Source of the DNA: Sepioteuthis lessoniana | Taxonomy: Eukaryota; Mollusca; Cephalopoda; Myopsida; Loliginidae | DNA length: 64,000 nucleotides | Assembly (NCBI GenBank): GCA_963585895.1 | Contig: CAUZXS010005791.1 | Location: 706,673-770,672 of the forward strand | Direction of reading: 5' to 3' | Shown here: one piece after another, positions 33,945-45,264 of the stretch | How positions within the stretch are numbered: position 1 is the stretch's first letter | Layout of the letters: every line of letters begins with the position of its first letter | Notes under the pieces: generated by a model | What the model saw: the letters and a program-made list of their open reading frames with translations, nothing else | Told to the model about the DNA's origin: nothing | Database searches by the model: none | Made by a program: the position numbers and the translations under genes

Positions 33945-36900
33945 GCCCAGTCTCGTAAGAACTGTGTGAGTGGGAGGGATGTAAAGAGGGGTCCGCCATC
34001 GCTGCTGAGTTCTTCAGGGGTGCCATAGCTTTGAAAAATGTCTCAGCAGATCGAGATAAGTCTTGACGCATTGGCTTGTCCGTGGCTTAGGTGATATAGG
34101 ATCAGCCAGCCTATTAATCTATCGGCACTTGCTAAGTACCATGGTTCGTAACATAGAAGAGATCCATGACAATCTGCTGGAATGGCCAATCAGGAGATTG
34201 TGTTAGGTTGATTGGCTCTTTTGTTTGACTAGGTGCAATTTTTGTGCAAAACATGCAACTTGCTCTGGTGTTATGGATTGAGTCGTGACTATGACTTTTT
34301 TTGAATGCTCGAATGCATCTTCGAGGCTTTTCTCCCATACAAAATGCAAGTCTCGTTTGACAAGATCACGAAACGAGAGCATGACTGGGCCTAGTGAATA
34401 CGCCCAAGCAACTTGGTTAACTAGCCTGAACCATGATCTGGCATCGGTTAGTATTTTTGGAATTAGGAAGCTTAATATCACCTTGAGCATGGATTCGGAA
34501 GGGATTATACCAGAGGGCATTATTTGGAGGACTCCAAACTGCACCATGTCTTGGCTAAATTGGAATTTTTCTCTGTTGAGCACAATTCCGTTTTTTGTGC
34601 AATGAAGGAGAAAATCAAAGGTGTGAACGAAGGCCCCTTCAACGTTAGAGTCATAGAGTAGGGTATCATCCATGATCTTTACTTTGCGGGGAATGTCTTT
34701 TATTACCTCATCGTACCTTCGGGTCTAGGCATCACCAGATGCAAGATAGCCTTATGGCATCCTTAGGTACACGAAACTTCCCCATTCCGTAATGAAGGTA
34801 GTAAGTGGCTGGGACTCCTTGTCTAATGGAACAGAGTGGTACTCGTCAACAGCATCCAATACTGTTTTCTTTTGATTTGGTGGCACCTGTAGTGCTAGCT
34901 GGAACGGTGACCCCGTGTGGTGTGTCTCCCATTTGCACTGTGAATTTGAGTGTTGGTAATCTATTGTTCTTTGTGGCTTGCCATTTTTTTTAGCTGTAAT
35001 TACCATTGTACTACACCAATCTGTGGGCATGCTGACGCGTACTGGGATTATGATAACCCTTTTCATGTCTTCCCAAACGGCCTGTCTCACTGGCACAGGG
35101 ATTGGGTTATGTCTAGCCTTGGGGACTGCTCCTTCTTTCAGGTGGATATGAGCAGTAGGGCCAGACATTGGTGGGAATTCCCCATTCTTCCTGAAAGATG
35201 TATTGGCAAAGTGCTGTAAGAGCCATTCCTTGAGCCTAGGAATGTTTTGTTCTGTTGGGGGAAAAGGCAGCTTTTTGCGACATGCTGGTAGCTGATCCTT
35301 AACTTTGTTATGTTTGGGGCTAGTATCCAACTCTTGGCGAATGCTTGCTGATGGTAGATATTGCATTGCCATATCTGGTTGGGGTGATGTTGTGGCCGCC
35401 AGGTTTGGGAAGTCTTTGGGTAGTATCCCTATGTCAATGCAGGCTGTTTTGCTGAAATACAGCCTTTGGATTTTTTTTGCATATGTACAGGGCTTGCTTG
35501 GTTGTCTTACCCTGGACATAGAATTCCACGGGAAGCCAGGCTTGACACATGAGTGTATTGCCTCCTACAGCTCAAACGACTTTCCTAGATGGGATGAGGT
35601 TATTTGTTGACAGTCCCATATCCCGGAGATGCTTAAGTCCTCCGATGCATATATTAACTCCACTGTCAGAGAAGATCACCATCTTAGTGCTGCGATTCCT
35701 GGGGATGTCCCTTGCTTGCCTGGGATCTGGCTTTGGTGAGAATGAGAAGACGTATGCCTCTATCTCCATTATTTGGCTATTATCCTTAGCCATGTATGTA
35801 CCCGTCGTTTGGTTAAAGGAGATATGAGTGATGAGTGTGTCCATGGAAGCCTCATTAGCTTCTGGGGCTTTCCTAACTATTTGTGCCACTTTCTTTGCCC
35901 AGCATACCCTTGATAGGTGGTTAGGCTTTCCGCAATTACAACAGGCCTGTCCCCATGCTGGGGATTTTAGCTAGTGAGACCCGGTCCCCTGGGTGCCATG
36001 CAGGTGGCTGCCACAAGCCCCACAGATCTGGCGGTTCGGTTTAGCCTTGTAATTGGGATACTTTGGTACGGGCATCCCTTTTGTCGGCCTGTGGCATGCC
36101 CTTCCGTCTGTGGTATGTTGATAGCCGGGCAGATGTTGTGTCAGAAGCACCAGCCATTAAAGTTTGGTCTCTCAATGCTGATTCAAATGCCTCAGCATGG
36201 TGGACATTTTGTTCGAGGGTTTTGAGGGTTCCAGCTTTGGCCAATAGGTTGGCCTGGAGTGCATTATTTGCTACCCCTCAGATGATCTGGTCCTTAATGT
36301 ATATATCGGACAGATCATGCTCACATGAGGGGCATGAGAAGCTACAGTCAACAACTATGGCTCTAAGGCGGACAAGGTAGTTCTGTATTGGCTCATCCTC
36401 GTCCTAAGACATGGAGGCAAAAGCAAGGTGATGGACAATAGGATTTGATCTCTTGGTGACCAATGCTTCTACCATGTCAAGAAGCTTATCTGGATCAGTG
36501 GTGAATAAGTTGAGATGGGTGTTGATTATGGCATTTTGCACAGCCTCATCAGCACAATTATATTGGTGGATATTGAACTGGGAGCTAGGCATATTTGTCA
36601 TCTTGGTGAAGACATCTCAGTCAATTCGGAATTTTCTAAATTGTTGTGGGGTCATCTCAATATTGAGATTGGGGGCTTAGCTGCTAGTTCCTATTTGCGA
36701 GTTGACTGAGCAGTGGCTTCCTTAGCCTGCTTAAGTATGCACAGGGCTTCCCCTATTAGTGTGACTCCTAGCTTCTTCAGCATTTGAAGGCTCTCAATTA
36801 TCAGCCTCTCGTCTGCAAACTTTCTCGCATGAGTTTTGGCAGAGTCAGGGGATATGCCCGCTTCAATGAAGAAGCATTCCCAATCATCAGGTGTCATAGA

Positions 36901-37180
36901 TCCTGTCTGCAGCGCCATGTAGGATTTGTCAGGTTGTGTTGGGCAATTAGTTGCAATAGCCGAGAGTAATTAGTCGCGTTAGCTAAGAGCAATCAATTGT
37001 GAAGACAGGAAGCTAAAATTGACGCAACTGAGGAACAAGAGCTATTTATGGTGCCTTCGAGCATCCCATTGTGCATATGTGGGCGAGTCCATTGCATGGG
37101 CCGTGATTGACTGCTGGTAAGTGAGTGAAGATATTTCATTATATAAACCAGCTTCAGTTTACCATTGTAAGAAGGACTGC
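33945..37180 (-). mobile_element. Ty3/gypsy LTR element fossil
   Basis: On the minus strand, recognisable parts run right to left: a possible 5' LTR/leader with a TATA-like CATAAATAG (about 37,180-36,930), gag (about 36,918-36,000), a protease with FSDSG (about 35,800), reverse transcriptase (about 35,300-34,650, with a VKIMDDTLLY motif in place of YxDD), and an integrase piece (DLFYVTNHGT, about 34,160). No matching second LTR lies in the window and the left side stops next to the Tc1 element. The element is broken, with many breaks, and old. Confidence 0.8.
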
Positions 37181-37189
37181 TCTGAGCTA

Positions 37190-37335
37190 TGACCTGTTTT
37201 ATTTTTGTCTGTCAGCTGGACGCTTTACAGAGGTATGTGTTATTGTTATTCTACACAGATGATCGAACATTTCTTGTAAATACACTTACCCAAGCCAAAT
37301 ACCTATTGCATTACCTAGAACTGCTTAATATTCAC
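37190..37335 (+). mobile_element. LINE RT scrap
   Basis: Translates to FYTDDRTFLVNTLTQAKYLL, which parallels the LINE-A motif C region YADDIAILANTPDQAETLLH. Only about 45 codons are recognisable. Confidence 0.6.
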
Positions 37336-37339
37336 CATT

Positions 37340-37960
37340 TTTATTTGACAAGTTGTGTGAGCAAAATTTGTTATTTTCATCTTTGCCTATTAGAACATTC
37401 ATGTCTCCAATGATGATTAAAATGTTTTGTTTGGGAATGTGTCAGACAAGGGAAGATAGCTTGTTGTTAAAGGTGATGAGGTCTGTTCTATTACTGGCAT
37501 TAGTGGGACTGTGACACAAGGGAATTGTTGTGCAGAGGCTGCCATTAAATGTAGCACACATCATACTCAGTTAGTTTCTCTTTATGCTATTAAGTGATTT
37601 TTTCAAAGCTCGAAGACTGACAAGCATTCCTACACATCCTAAGATAGCATTGACATAGTTTTTCCATGCAAATACTGCGACAAATGTCCATTCAATACCA
37701 GTATCGTGGTATTTCGTTTCTACTTCTCTATGTTCTTGTATGCATATGACATCTATATCATGCTCAGTTGCAATTGTAATTATCTCAAGTAATTTGGTTT
37801 ACTGTATTTGAAGTCCTAACATTAAATGTCGCTGTCTAATCAATATTTTGTGTCTAAGTAATTTTGGTTTGGGTTTGAACTCTGTAGCTAGAGATCTAAC
37901 CTCAGCAGAATGTGCCTCTTGTTTTCCCATGAAAAGTGTGATGGGGTTTGGACATATGAT
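37340..37960 (-). mobile_element. LINE AP-endonuclease domain fragment
   Basis: On the minus strand: ITIATEHDIDVICIQEHREV (the QE-containing motif) at about 37,790-37,720, IEWTFVAVFAWKN, an IPKQNILIIIGDMNV block (GDMN motif) near 37,410. These are the ordered motifs of an apurinic-like endonuclease of non-LTR elements. The RT does not follow in the same orientation, so this is a separated piece, probably from LINE-A or a relative. Confidence 0.7.
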
Positions 37961-38029
37961 TTTAATGAGTCATAATAATCTTTCAATGACTGTTTTTTCA
38001 AAATCAGTAGATGCCACTGAGTAGTAGTA

Positions 38030-39300
38030 GTGTTGCAGGGCCAATAAGAATGTCAACCCTGCAAATTATTTTTTTATTAAGTGTGTGTGAGTAATTGACA
38101 GCCGGAAGACAATGAAAAGAACAAAGGCAAGATAACAGTATAATAACAAATGACAATTTATTTTTGTCAAAAGGTTACAATTTAAGCTCGTATTGACGAT
38201 TGGAATATTAGAGACAACTAGTGGAATAGGCATCGAAGGTGGAGACAGCTGATGGTTGTCGATGTTGGTTGAGTCAGCTGGTGGTCATTGTTGTTGGTAG
38301 TCAGCTGGATGATTGTTGTTATTGGTAGAAAGACAACTGGTTGTTTTCATTGGTAGAGACAGATGGATGATTGATATTGTTGGTTGAGGGACAGCTGGAT
38401 AATCTTTGTCGTTTGTTGGTAGAGGCAGCTGGATGATCGATGTCGTTGGTAGAGAGACAGCTGGATAATCAATGTCCCAGTTGTACATCACTTTGGTTTA
38501 ACTGGTGGTGGGGTGTCAATGAGGACTCAAATGTTGACGCTAGTCCATGCACTGAGTTGTTCGTGGACTAGATGCTGCAATGCTGGAGCTTGTCTGCAGT
38601 TGGTGCTGGTAGCTTGGTCGTGTAGGATCAAACAAGTGTGCTAAGACTGTTGTGTCTTAGCTCCATGTTGGTGAGGAATGAATGAGCAGATGAAAGAATG
38701 AGTAACTAAGACTATTGTGTCTTAGCATTGCAGTGCTGAAAAGTGAACGAACGAGTGTTGTGGCCAAGACTACCTGCTGCACTATGATGCAGCTCATCCA
38801 CCCGAAGGTGGCCCAGCCAAAGCCAGGGGCCTTACAGCCTCAAGTCTGCCTTTGTTAAACTGTGCCCATACCAGCAAGCCCTTTTGACTGCTGCAACTTG
38901 GCTATAAATAGAACGAAAGTCATATCACTCTGCTAGAGCCACAGGGACAGAGAATTCATCCATAAAAAATATAAGTGGAAATACACAGTCTTTCTTTAGC
39001 CTGAAATAGGCTTCTGAAGATAATTTACTTAAGTGACTTTCGCAAAACTGGTTCTGTTATTGTTGTAAAAAGATAGATTTTTTTTCTTTCTTTCACTAGG
39101 GCAGCTGGTCAAGGCTACAAGTGATTTCATCATTTCCGGATGTAGATAGGTGTAGCGTTTTTTAGGGATTAGAGCGGTCGTTTGTTTACGTTTTTGAACA
39201 GAACGGGACAGTAGTTTCCTAACTGAACTATTTGATCCTGGCTGTGAGACCTATAAGGTTCTTCCTCCCAACATCTGGTGAAATTTGCCTTTGACTCAAC
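38030..39300. other. Unexplained G+C-richer island with minisatellite
   Basis: Higher G+C than its surroundings. It opens with TGCAGGG and CCCTGCA inverted around about 15 bp. From 38,225 to 38,480 it holds degenerate units of roughly 50-60 bp built on GACAGCTGGATGAT and TGTCGTTGGTAGAG. From 38,640 to 38,760 TAAGACT-TTGTGTCTTAG hairpin-like units repeat. A TATA-like GGCTATAAATAGAACG lies at about 38,900. No coding region recognised. It may be a long LTR or the non-coding part of an unknown element. Confidence 0.4.
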
Positions 39301-39324
39301 TTTGGATTATTCCATCTTACTTCA

Positions 39325-39630
39325 TATCCACTAGGGAGGTGCCCTAGGTACAATAGTGATCGTCATAGGAAATGGACATCCCAACACAAGTTCAAATCCT
39401 GAATGAGGTTGAGTGCATTTCACATAGCACTAATACCCTTAGGAAAGGAATGAATACAATTATTCTCCCTCCAATTATGGGCTAATAGTTGGGCAGACTG
39501 GGCTCTTTAACCTTGGTTAGGCAACCAATCTAGGAGAAAAAATCTCTGAATTCAAACCTGTTAAACTCTGGTTTAAAACTGACCTTTGTCATATTCTGCC
39601 CATGTGGAGGGGTAGATAAATACATACTTT
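39325..39630 (+). repeat. SINE2, full length
   Basis: Head ACAAGTTCAAATCCTGAAT (B box), body with CTTAGGAAAGGAATGAAT, GGCAGACTGGGCTCTTTAA and CAACCAATCTAGGAG, end GGGGTAGATAAATAC. Confidence 0.85.
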
Positions 39631-39879
39631 GCATCCACTATATTGCGTTCCATGGCTTTTGGTTATATACATTTGTAAATTTTTTTCTGGGGTGGGGAGG
39701 TATATTGAATTTTTATGTTTTTTTTTCCAGTATTGTTTCTTTTTGACCACATTTTTTTAATTTTAGAAAAACTGATTTTACTTTGGTCAGTTATCAAAAT
39801 ATACAGGAAAATGTATACACATATTTTTTACAGATGTTGAAATTAAAATAAAAGTTTTTTTTCTTCTTCTTATCATAGC

Positions 39880-40735
39880 TACTATTATTGTTATTATTAT
39901 TACCCCAGGTGAGTTTTTTCACACCAATGTTAGCTGGTCTTTCACTAGAGTCTGACTGACTACAAATCTCCTCAAGACTCTTCTCAATATTCAGGTTGAT
40001 CTTAACAGTTCTGTAGTTTGAATGGTCTTGTTTCCAGCTCTTCCAATTCCCTTTGAAGATTGTTCCAAATGCATCAATTAAAATTGGTATCACCGTCACT
40101 TTCACATTCCATAGCATTTTTTAGTTCTCTAGTAAGGTCTTAGTACTTGTCTCTTGGTTTTCTTTGATTTTTACTCTGTGGTTTGCTGGGATGATAGAGT
40201 CCACTATTTGGCAAGTTCTCTTTTTTTTTTACTCTGTGGTTTGCTGGGATGATAGAGTCCACTATTTGGCAGGTTCTCTTTTTTTTTACTCTTTGGTTCA
40301 CTGGGATGATAGAGTTCACTATTTGGCGGGTTCTCTTTTTTTTTAAATCATCACTAGGCCTGGATGGGATTAGGTAATTTCTAGCTCAAAATTCCAAAGA
40401 ATTTTATGTGTTTCATTTTTGGACAGATTCTGGTTTGTGTATATACCATCTGGCAATATAGTTTAATTTCATTTTCTTGCACAATTCTCAGTGGATCAGC
40501 TTTCCCACCAAGTCATTCCTAGTCTTGTACTCTTTTGTGCTAGTTTGCTGCATGTGCTTATTATGTGATTGATTGTTTCATTACATAACCAACACTTACT
40601 ATTCTTTTGTGTTTTATCTTTTTTCACTTGAACATAGTTGGTCCTTAAGGCATTGTTTTGTGCTACTATTAAAAGAGATTTATTTTCTCTTTTGAGGTTT
40701 CCCTTTTTTTGCTGTGTCCAGGTTTTCATGTGTTA
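39880..40735 (-). mobile_element. LINE-B 3' half with internal triplication
   Basis: Minus-strand reading: WTQQKKGNLKRENKSLLIVA with a CCHC-like segment CWLCNETINHIISTCSKLAQ (40,735-40,500), then DGIYTNQNL and THKILWNF (about 40,440-40,380), then KKRTCQIVDSIIPANHRVK repeated three times (40,345-40,165), then LWNVKVTVIPILIDAFGTIF (from 40,117), ending in SQSDSSERPANIGVKKLTWG and a TAA-type tail at 39,900. It corresponds to the + strand copy at 47,460-48,435. Frameshifts and stops are present. Confidence 0.85.
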
Positions 40736-40737
40736 GA

Positions 40738-41765
40738 TTTCATCAGTTTGTCACTTAAAATATCCATACATATATGTCATTCTTATACTCTTTTTATTAT
40801 TATATTATTATTATTACTACTACTTTACCACCATCACCATTATTACTATTAGAAATGCTAAAATAAAAAAGGTACAACGGAATGTCAGAATTCAATGTCT
40901 ATTCACCTATATTTCAAGTAAAATAATTTAAAAAAAAAAGAAATTAAAGACAAATAAAAGAAAAAGTCAGTTGATTTAATATATATATATATATATATAA
41001 GTTATTGGTAATCTACTTAAAAATAAATAGATAACTAAATTTAGCATCACTAAATTTCATATTATAATGTACACTGTAAGGATGTGTAGAGTAACTGTTA
41101 CAAAATATATTCTGTGTAAATTTAATATAGTTAATTTTCTAAAATAAAGTTGGTTAAGTCACATTTTCAAAGCAATTTAGGTATCAATTTAAATAAATAA
41201 ACTAAAACTAATCATAAATTTCTACAAAATTGAAATATATATAATTCATATATAATTTTAGATGAATAAAAAACTGGATAAAAAGAATAGATAAATACAT
41301 AGATAAGTAATCAAAAAAATATGATCACTTCTCTTATTAAAATGGGAAGTCATGAAAAGATGTAGTAAATATAAGAGGGTGGATAGATATTGTAAATTAT
41401 GTATGGAGGAAAAAATAACCATAGCTACATATAATAGACCAAAGGAATTGCTTGACCAAAGGTTTAAAGTATCTAATATTTGCAGACAAAAGAAAAACTA
41501 GTTAATTAATGGATAAAAGGATTGATAAAAATTGTTCAACGTAGAAAAAGGAAAGAAAGGAAAAGAGAAAGAAAAAAAAATTCTTTTAGTTGGTTTCTTG
41601 AATAAAGTGTTTGTTTTTTTATATGTTAATTTCTGTATAGGTGAATCAATACAATGTATTTTATCTTAACCCATTTCGCCAATGTGATCCTGAAGAACTG
41701 CTAAGGTGAAACCTTGGTAGTTGGTAGGCTCACTCTTGGCCATATCAGAATTATTTCCATTATAT
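40738..41765. other. No gene recognised
   Basis: Very A+T-rich, with TTA triplets at about 40,790-40,830 and an (AT)n run at 40,980-41,000. No coding signal. Confidence 0.55.
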
Positions 41766-41766
41766 A

Positions 41767-41773
41767 AATATAA

Positions 41774-41828
<55 letters not shown>
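41767..41828. repeat. (AT)n/(AC)n microsatellite
   Basis: AT then about 28 bp of AC dinucleotide, followed by a family C repeat. Confidence 0.95.
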
Positions 41829-41830
<2 letters not shown>

Positions 41831-41849
41831 AATTTATTTATCAATATAT

Positions 41850-42130
41850 GCAAATGTATGCACACACACACAAGCACACAAAGTAGATACTGATCAATAC
41901 ATACATATAAGAAATCTTGAATGAAAAGGAATCGCACTACAATCAAAACAATCATCACTGTAAAATAATCTTCACTGTAAACTCTAGAAGCTGAGGAGGC
42001 CATAAAGATTGTCTCCTGAAAAGTACTACAAATTCTGAAATGGGTGGAGCATAATTATATGAAATAAAAACCTAAAGGACCACAGTCAAATTCTTTTGCA
42101 AATCTATTCATTCAAAAAAAAAATATATAT
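41850..42130 (+). repeat. PLE-type end repeat, family C
   Basis: Shares AAAGTAGATACT, TGAATGAAAAGGAATC, CAATC-TCACT, TCTCCTGA and a CACAGTCAAATTC block with 45,265-45,560, and its second half with 46,640-46,800. At 42,008-42,060 it carries a CUGAAAA, UUCUGAAA hammerhead-like remnant, much decayed. Confidence 0.6.
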
Positions 42131-42134
42131 GCAG

Positions 42135-42138
<4 letters not shown>

Positions 42139-42172
<34 letters not shown>
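42139..42172. repeat. (AT)n microsatellite
   Basis: Pure AT run joining family C and family F repeats. Confidence 0.95.
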
Positions 42173-42179
<7 letters not shown>

Positions 42180-42362
42180 AAATGGAAGAAAAATATGTTT
42201 GATTGTTTATTTGCCAATGCATTTTGACTGCAATCTTTTTTTGAATTCAAAAATGTTTTATTGAAATTATTTTAGTATGAGAAATAATTATGATAGATGA
42301 ATTTTGATTCAATTAGAAGTATTCATCAGGGTTTGTAGATCTTGCTATATTTCTTTTTATAT
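42172..42362 (-). repeat. PLE-type end repeat, family F
   Basis: About 190 bp, nearly the same as 50,082-50,270, which borders PLE coding pieces. Shared blocks: AAGGTAAAATGGAAGAAAAA, TATGTTTGATT, GAGAAATAATTATGATAGAT, TTTTGATTCAATTAGAA and CATCAGGG-TTGTAGATCTTG. On the minus strand there is a CUGAUGA box with a 4-bp stem II GAUU/AAUC. Confidence 0.7.
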
Positions 42363-42390
42363 ATATATATATATATGTATACATATATAC

Positions 42391-43274
42391 GTGATGCATT
42401 CAATGTTTCCAGACTTTTTTGTACTGACATTTAAAATTGTCATTGACTCTTGAAAATTCAGAATGTTATTGCGATACATCTTATGAGATGACTGGCCAAT
42501 TTTCATGATTTCATGTTCAAATGAACAGCTACAGCAGGAATTGGAATACACCCTACTAGAGCCTGATTGTCACAGCTGGTGAATTTCAATAATGCAATCT
42601 GGATGTGAGGACACTTTAGAAGAATGATATGCAATAAAATTCTGTTTTAAAATTGGAAAAATGCCACAGAAATGTTTGGAATGATTCAGACTGCTTTTGA
42701 AGCATCTTGCATGAATCGAGCATCAGTTTTTGAGTGGCATAAGAGATTCAAGGAAGGCAGGGAGTCTGTGAGAGGTGTGGGAGGAGTAAGGAAGTCAATA
42801 CAGCAGAGTTGATTGGCCAAAGGATTAGGGTTACTATGTTGAGGTTTTAAGGGAGTTCAGGAAGACATTCCATCAGAAGAGGCCAGCACTCTTCAATTCG
42901 GGTCAGTGGCATTTCCAGCAGGACAATGCACCAGTCCACAACTCCATCCTTGTCACAGACTATTTGACCAAGATGAGCATCAACACAGTTCCTCACCCTC
43001 CCCATAGTCCAGCCCTTGCTCCCTGTGACCTTTGCTTATTCCCTAAGCTCAGAGGCTGTTGTTATGAGACAATTGAGATGAAAAAGGCTGTAATGAAGGT
43101 CATTGACACGCTCATGCAAGAGGACTTCCATGGGGCCTTCCAGAAGTTGTTGGAATGGTACAACAAGTGCATTGCAGCTGGAGGAGATTACTTCAAAGGG
43201 GACGAGAATTTCATGTGTGTACTATCAATAAAAGTACCCATACAAAAAAGTCTGGAAACTTATTCAATGAGCCT

Positions 43275-43279
<5 letters not shown>
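42391..43279 (+). mobile_element. Mariner, internally deleted (about 890 bp)
   Basis: Inverted ends: ATTCAATGTTTCCAGAC then TTTTTTGTAC on the left, and on the opposite strand at the right ATTGAATAAGTTTCCAGAC then TTTTTTGTA. Both ends abut (TA)n. Transposase pieces: MFGMIQTAFEASCMNRASVF and EWHKRFKEGRESVRG (HTH half), then WHFQQDNAPVHNSILVTDYL and TVPHPPHSPALAPCDLCLFP (the second and third catalytic D, 34 residues apart as in DD34D mariners) in a 127-codon frame from 42,964. The middle of the gene is missing. Confidence 0.85.
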
Positions 43280-43323
<44 letters not shown>

Positions 43324-43400
43324 GCATATAAGTGTATATATACATAAATATGTGTACATGTACATATTTATATATCTGTATGCATATATATATATATATA
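43280..43400. repeat. (TA)n microsatellite
   Basis: AT runs of about 38 and 20 bp separated by CATGCATATAAG-like sequence. Tyrosine/isoleucine-rich frames here are artefacts. Confidence 0.95.
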
Positions 43401-43490
43401 CACGGAAGTAAATAATGGAGTACAATCCAACAATATAAAGAAAAATTGATAACAAGGTAATCCAAGTTGAAGAAGAAATTTATTGCTGTG

Positions 43491-43542
43491 CAAAGTCAGC
43501 ACTATAGCATTTCGGTTCTAATGAATCATTATCAAGACTGTG
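43491..43542 (-). ncRNA. Hammerhead-like motif, family D, left copy
   Basis: Minus strand: stem I CACAGUC paired with GACUUUG (6 of 7 pairs), stem II arms GAUUC and GAACC (loop AUUA), an intact GAAA, stem III AUGC-UAUA-GUGC. The CUGANGA box reads CUUGAUAA and the cleavage triplet is GCU, so it should be inactive. Confidence 0.6.
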
Positions 43543-44233
43543 AGGGATGATATTACTGATATTAAATCAACAATGGATGTTTAAAAATACAAAAATCTAA
43601 AAAGAAAAAGAGGAAGTGTAAATTATTATATGTGTGGAAAATGTTAACTAAAGATGGAATATATTGTAGCTATTTAAAATGGATTTGCTCAAGTAAGGAG
43701 AAATATTATAAAAACCTAGATGAGTGTTTAAGGAATTGCACAATGAAATAGTTTCTGACACTGGTGTTTTAGTATCCCTTATAGGAATCGTAATTTGAAA
43801 TATTTTGGTGAAACATCCAGGAACGTTCATGCTTGCTTGAAAGAACACAAAAGAGACATTAGAGTTGGTTAAGTTAACTGATTTCAATTCTGCAAAGATG
43901 CTCATTTACAATAAAAGACTAAGACAAATTTTTAAAACCAGTGCTATTTCACTTTGTAATATGTTCCATCTTAAGTTAACATATGCTACACATATCATAA
44001 TTTTACACTTTCTCTTTTTCTTTTTCTTCTTTCTTTTGATTCAAAATCTTTCTTGATAAACTAATGGAAGATAAACTCTATACAATATTCCTAATAAGTT
44101 AAATGAGGCAATTTTAAAAACAAATACTGATTTACTAATTAAACAGTTAACTCTTTCTTGATATACAGATTTTCTTTAGGTTTTTGTATTTTTGAACATC
44201 TATCTTTGATTTACCATGACTAATATCATCCCT

Positions 44234-44284
44234 CACAGTCCTGATGATAGCTCATAGAAGCAAAATGCTATAGTGTCAACTTTG
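44234..44284 (+). ncRNA. Hammerhead-like motif, family D, right copy
   Basis: Plus strand: intact CUGAUGA (44,241-44,247), stem II remnant AGCUC and GAAGC, then CAAAA in place of CGAAA, UGC-UAUA-GUG and an intact GUC triplet (44,275-44,277), then stem I AACUUUG. It keeps the box the left copy lost and lost the box the left copy keeps. Confidence 0.65.
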
Positions 44285-44330
44285 CTCCTCTAAGTCTCTC
44301 CTTCTCTTTGGATTACCTTGTTATTAATTA

Positions 44331-44334
<4 letters not shown>

Positions 44335-44364
<30 letters not shown>

Positions 44365-44403
44365 CACGCACACACCTATATATACATAAATATATACATA
44401 TAT
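44335..44403. repeat. (CT)n/(AT)n microsatellite
   Basis: CT run, AT run and AC/TATA units. Confidence 0.9.
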
Positions 44404-44427
44404 GTATTAATAACTTCCCACAAACAT

Positions 44428-44690
44428 TCAATTGCCCAGTCGGCTGGGGCTGTAGAATACACAGATGTCTCCTCTGCAGAAGGGTAAGACCCCCTCCCAA
44501 TGAGTATCCTGATATGACTCTAAACAATCTGATGGTGAGGTTCTAGTAATGCTGGAACTTTGGGGAATGCAGAATACTCCTTTATTACTATCGCTTCCTG
44601 GTCCACACTCTGGCTCAGAGTGGTAGCACCTGGTAAGGGTCCTATCTATAGATGAAATAGAAGTAAACCAAGGTTTTGAGACTTTACTGT
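44428..44690 (+). repeat. R1 repeat, subtype a (first of pair)
   Basis: Starts CCAGTCGGCTGGGGCTGTAG. Full body; lies about 130 bp before a second copy in the same orientation. Confidence 0.85.
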
Positions 44691-44817
44691 TTTTGCATTT
44701 AAACTACACATTTATGCTAAACTTAATTGTTTAAAATAGAACTGTTTTGACATCTAAACTGCGTATTTATGCTAAACTGAATTATCTGAAATAAAACTAT
44801 TTTATATTTAACTCTGT

Positions 44818-45178
44818 GTATTGTCTAGTCGGCTGGGGCTGTAGAATACACCAACTGCACCTCTACCGAGTGATAAGACCCCCCCCAACAAGTGCCCTGG
44901 ATATGACACTAAACAATCTGATGGTGAGGTTCCTGTGATGCTGGGGCTTTGGGGAATGTGGAGCATCTCTTCATTGTCATCACTCCCCAGTCCACTCTGG
45001 CCCGGATTGGTAGCACCTGATAGAGCCCAATCTATGGGTCAAGTAGAACTGTTTTTGACATTGAAACTACTTATGCTAAACTGAATTGTTTGAAATAAAA
45101 CTTATTATTCGTATAAAAATAGATTTGGCATTAAATAACCTACAAAGGTTGATATGCCATAAACCCAAACAACTAACC
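44818..45178 (+). repeat. R1 repeat, subtype a (second of pair)
   Basis: Starts CTAGTCGGCTGGGGCTGTAG, full body and tail (TAACCTACAAAGGTTGATAT). The linking DNA has TATGCTAAACTGAATT units, so the pair may be a tandem duplication. Confidence 0.85.
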
Positions 45179-45264
45179 AACCAACCATACATTCAACCCA
45201 AAAAGGAAAAAACAAAAAGAAAAAACATGCCTGTATGGGAATTTACACACACACACACACACAC

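Larger units (their letters stand above)
43435..44335 (+). mobile_element. Penelope-like element remnant with inverted end repeats
   Basis: The outer segments 43,435-43,600 and 44,165-44,335 are inverted copies (shared: ATAACAAGGTAATCCAA, CACTATAGCATTT, ACTGTGAGGGATGATATTA). Between them, on the + strand at about 43,795-43,870, a piece reads YFGETSRNVHACLKEHKRDI, the GIY-YIG endonuclease pattern of PLEs (YIGETGRxLxxRxxEHKxDI). The RT is not recognisable. Inverted or direct end repeats with hammerheads are known for PLEs. Confidence 0.65.

Noticed and set aside
34285-35827. Plus-strand open frames of 60-110 codons
   Set aside because: They are shadows of the minus-strand gypsy fossil.
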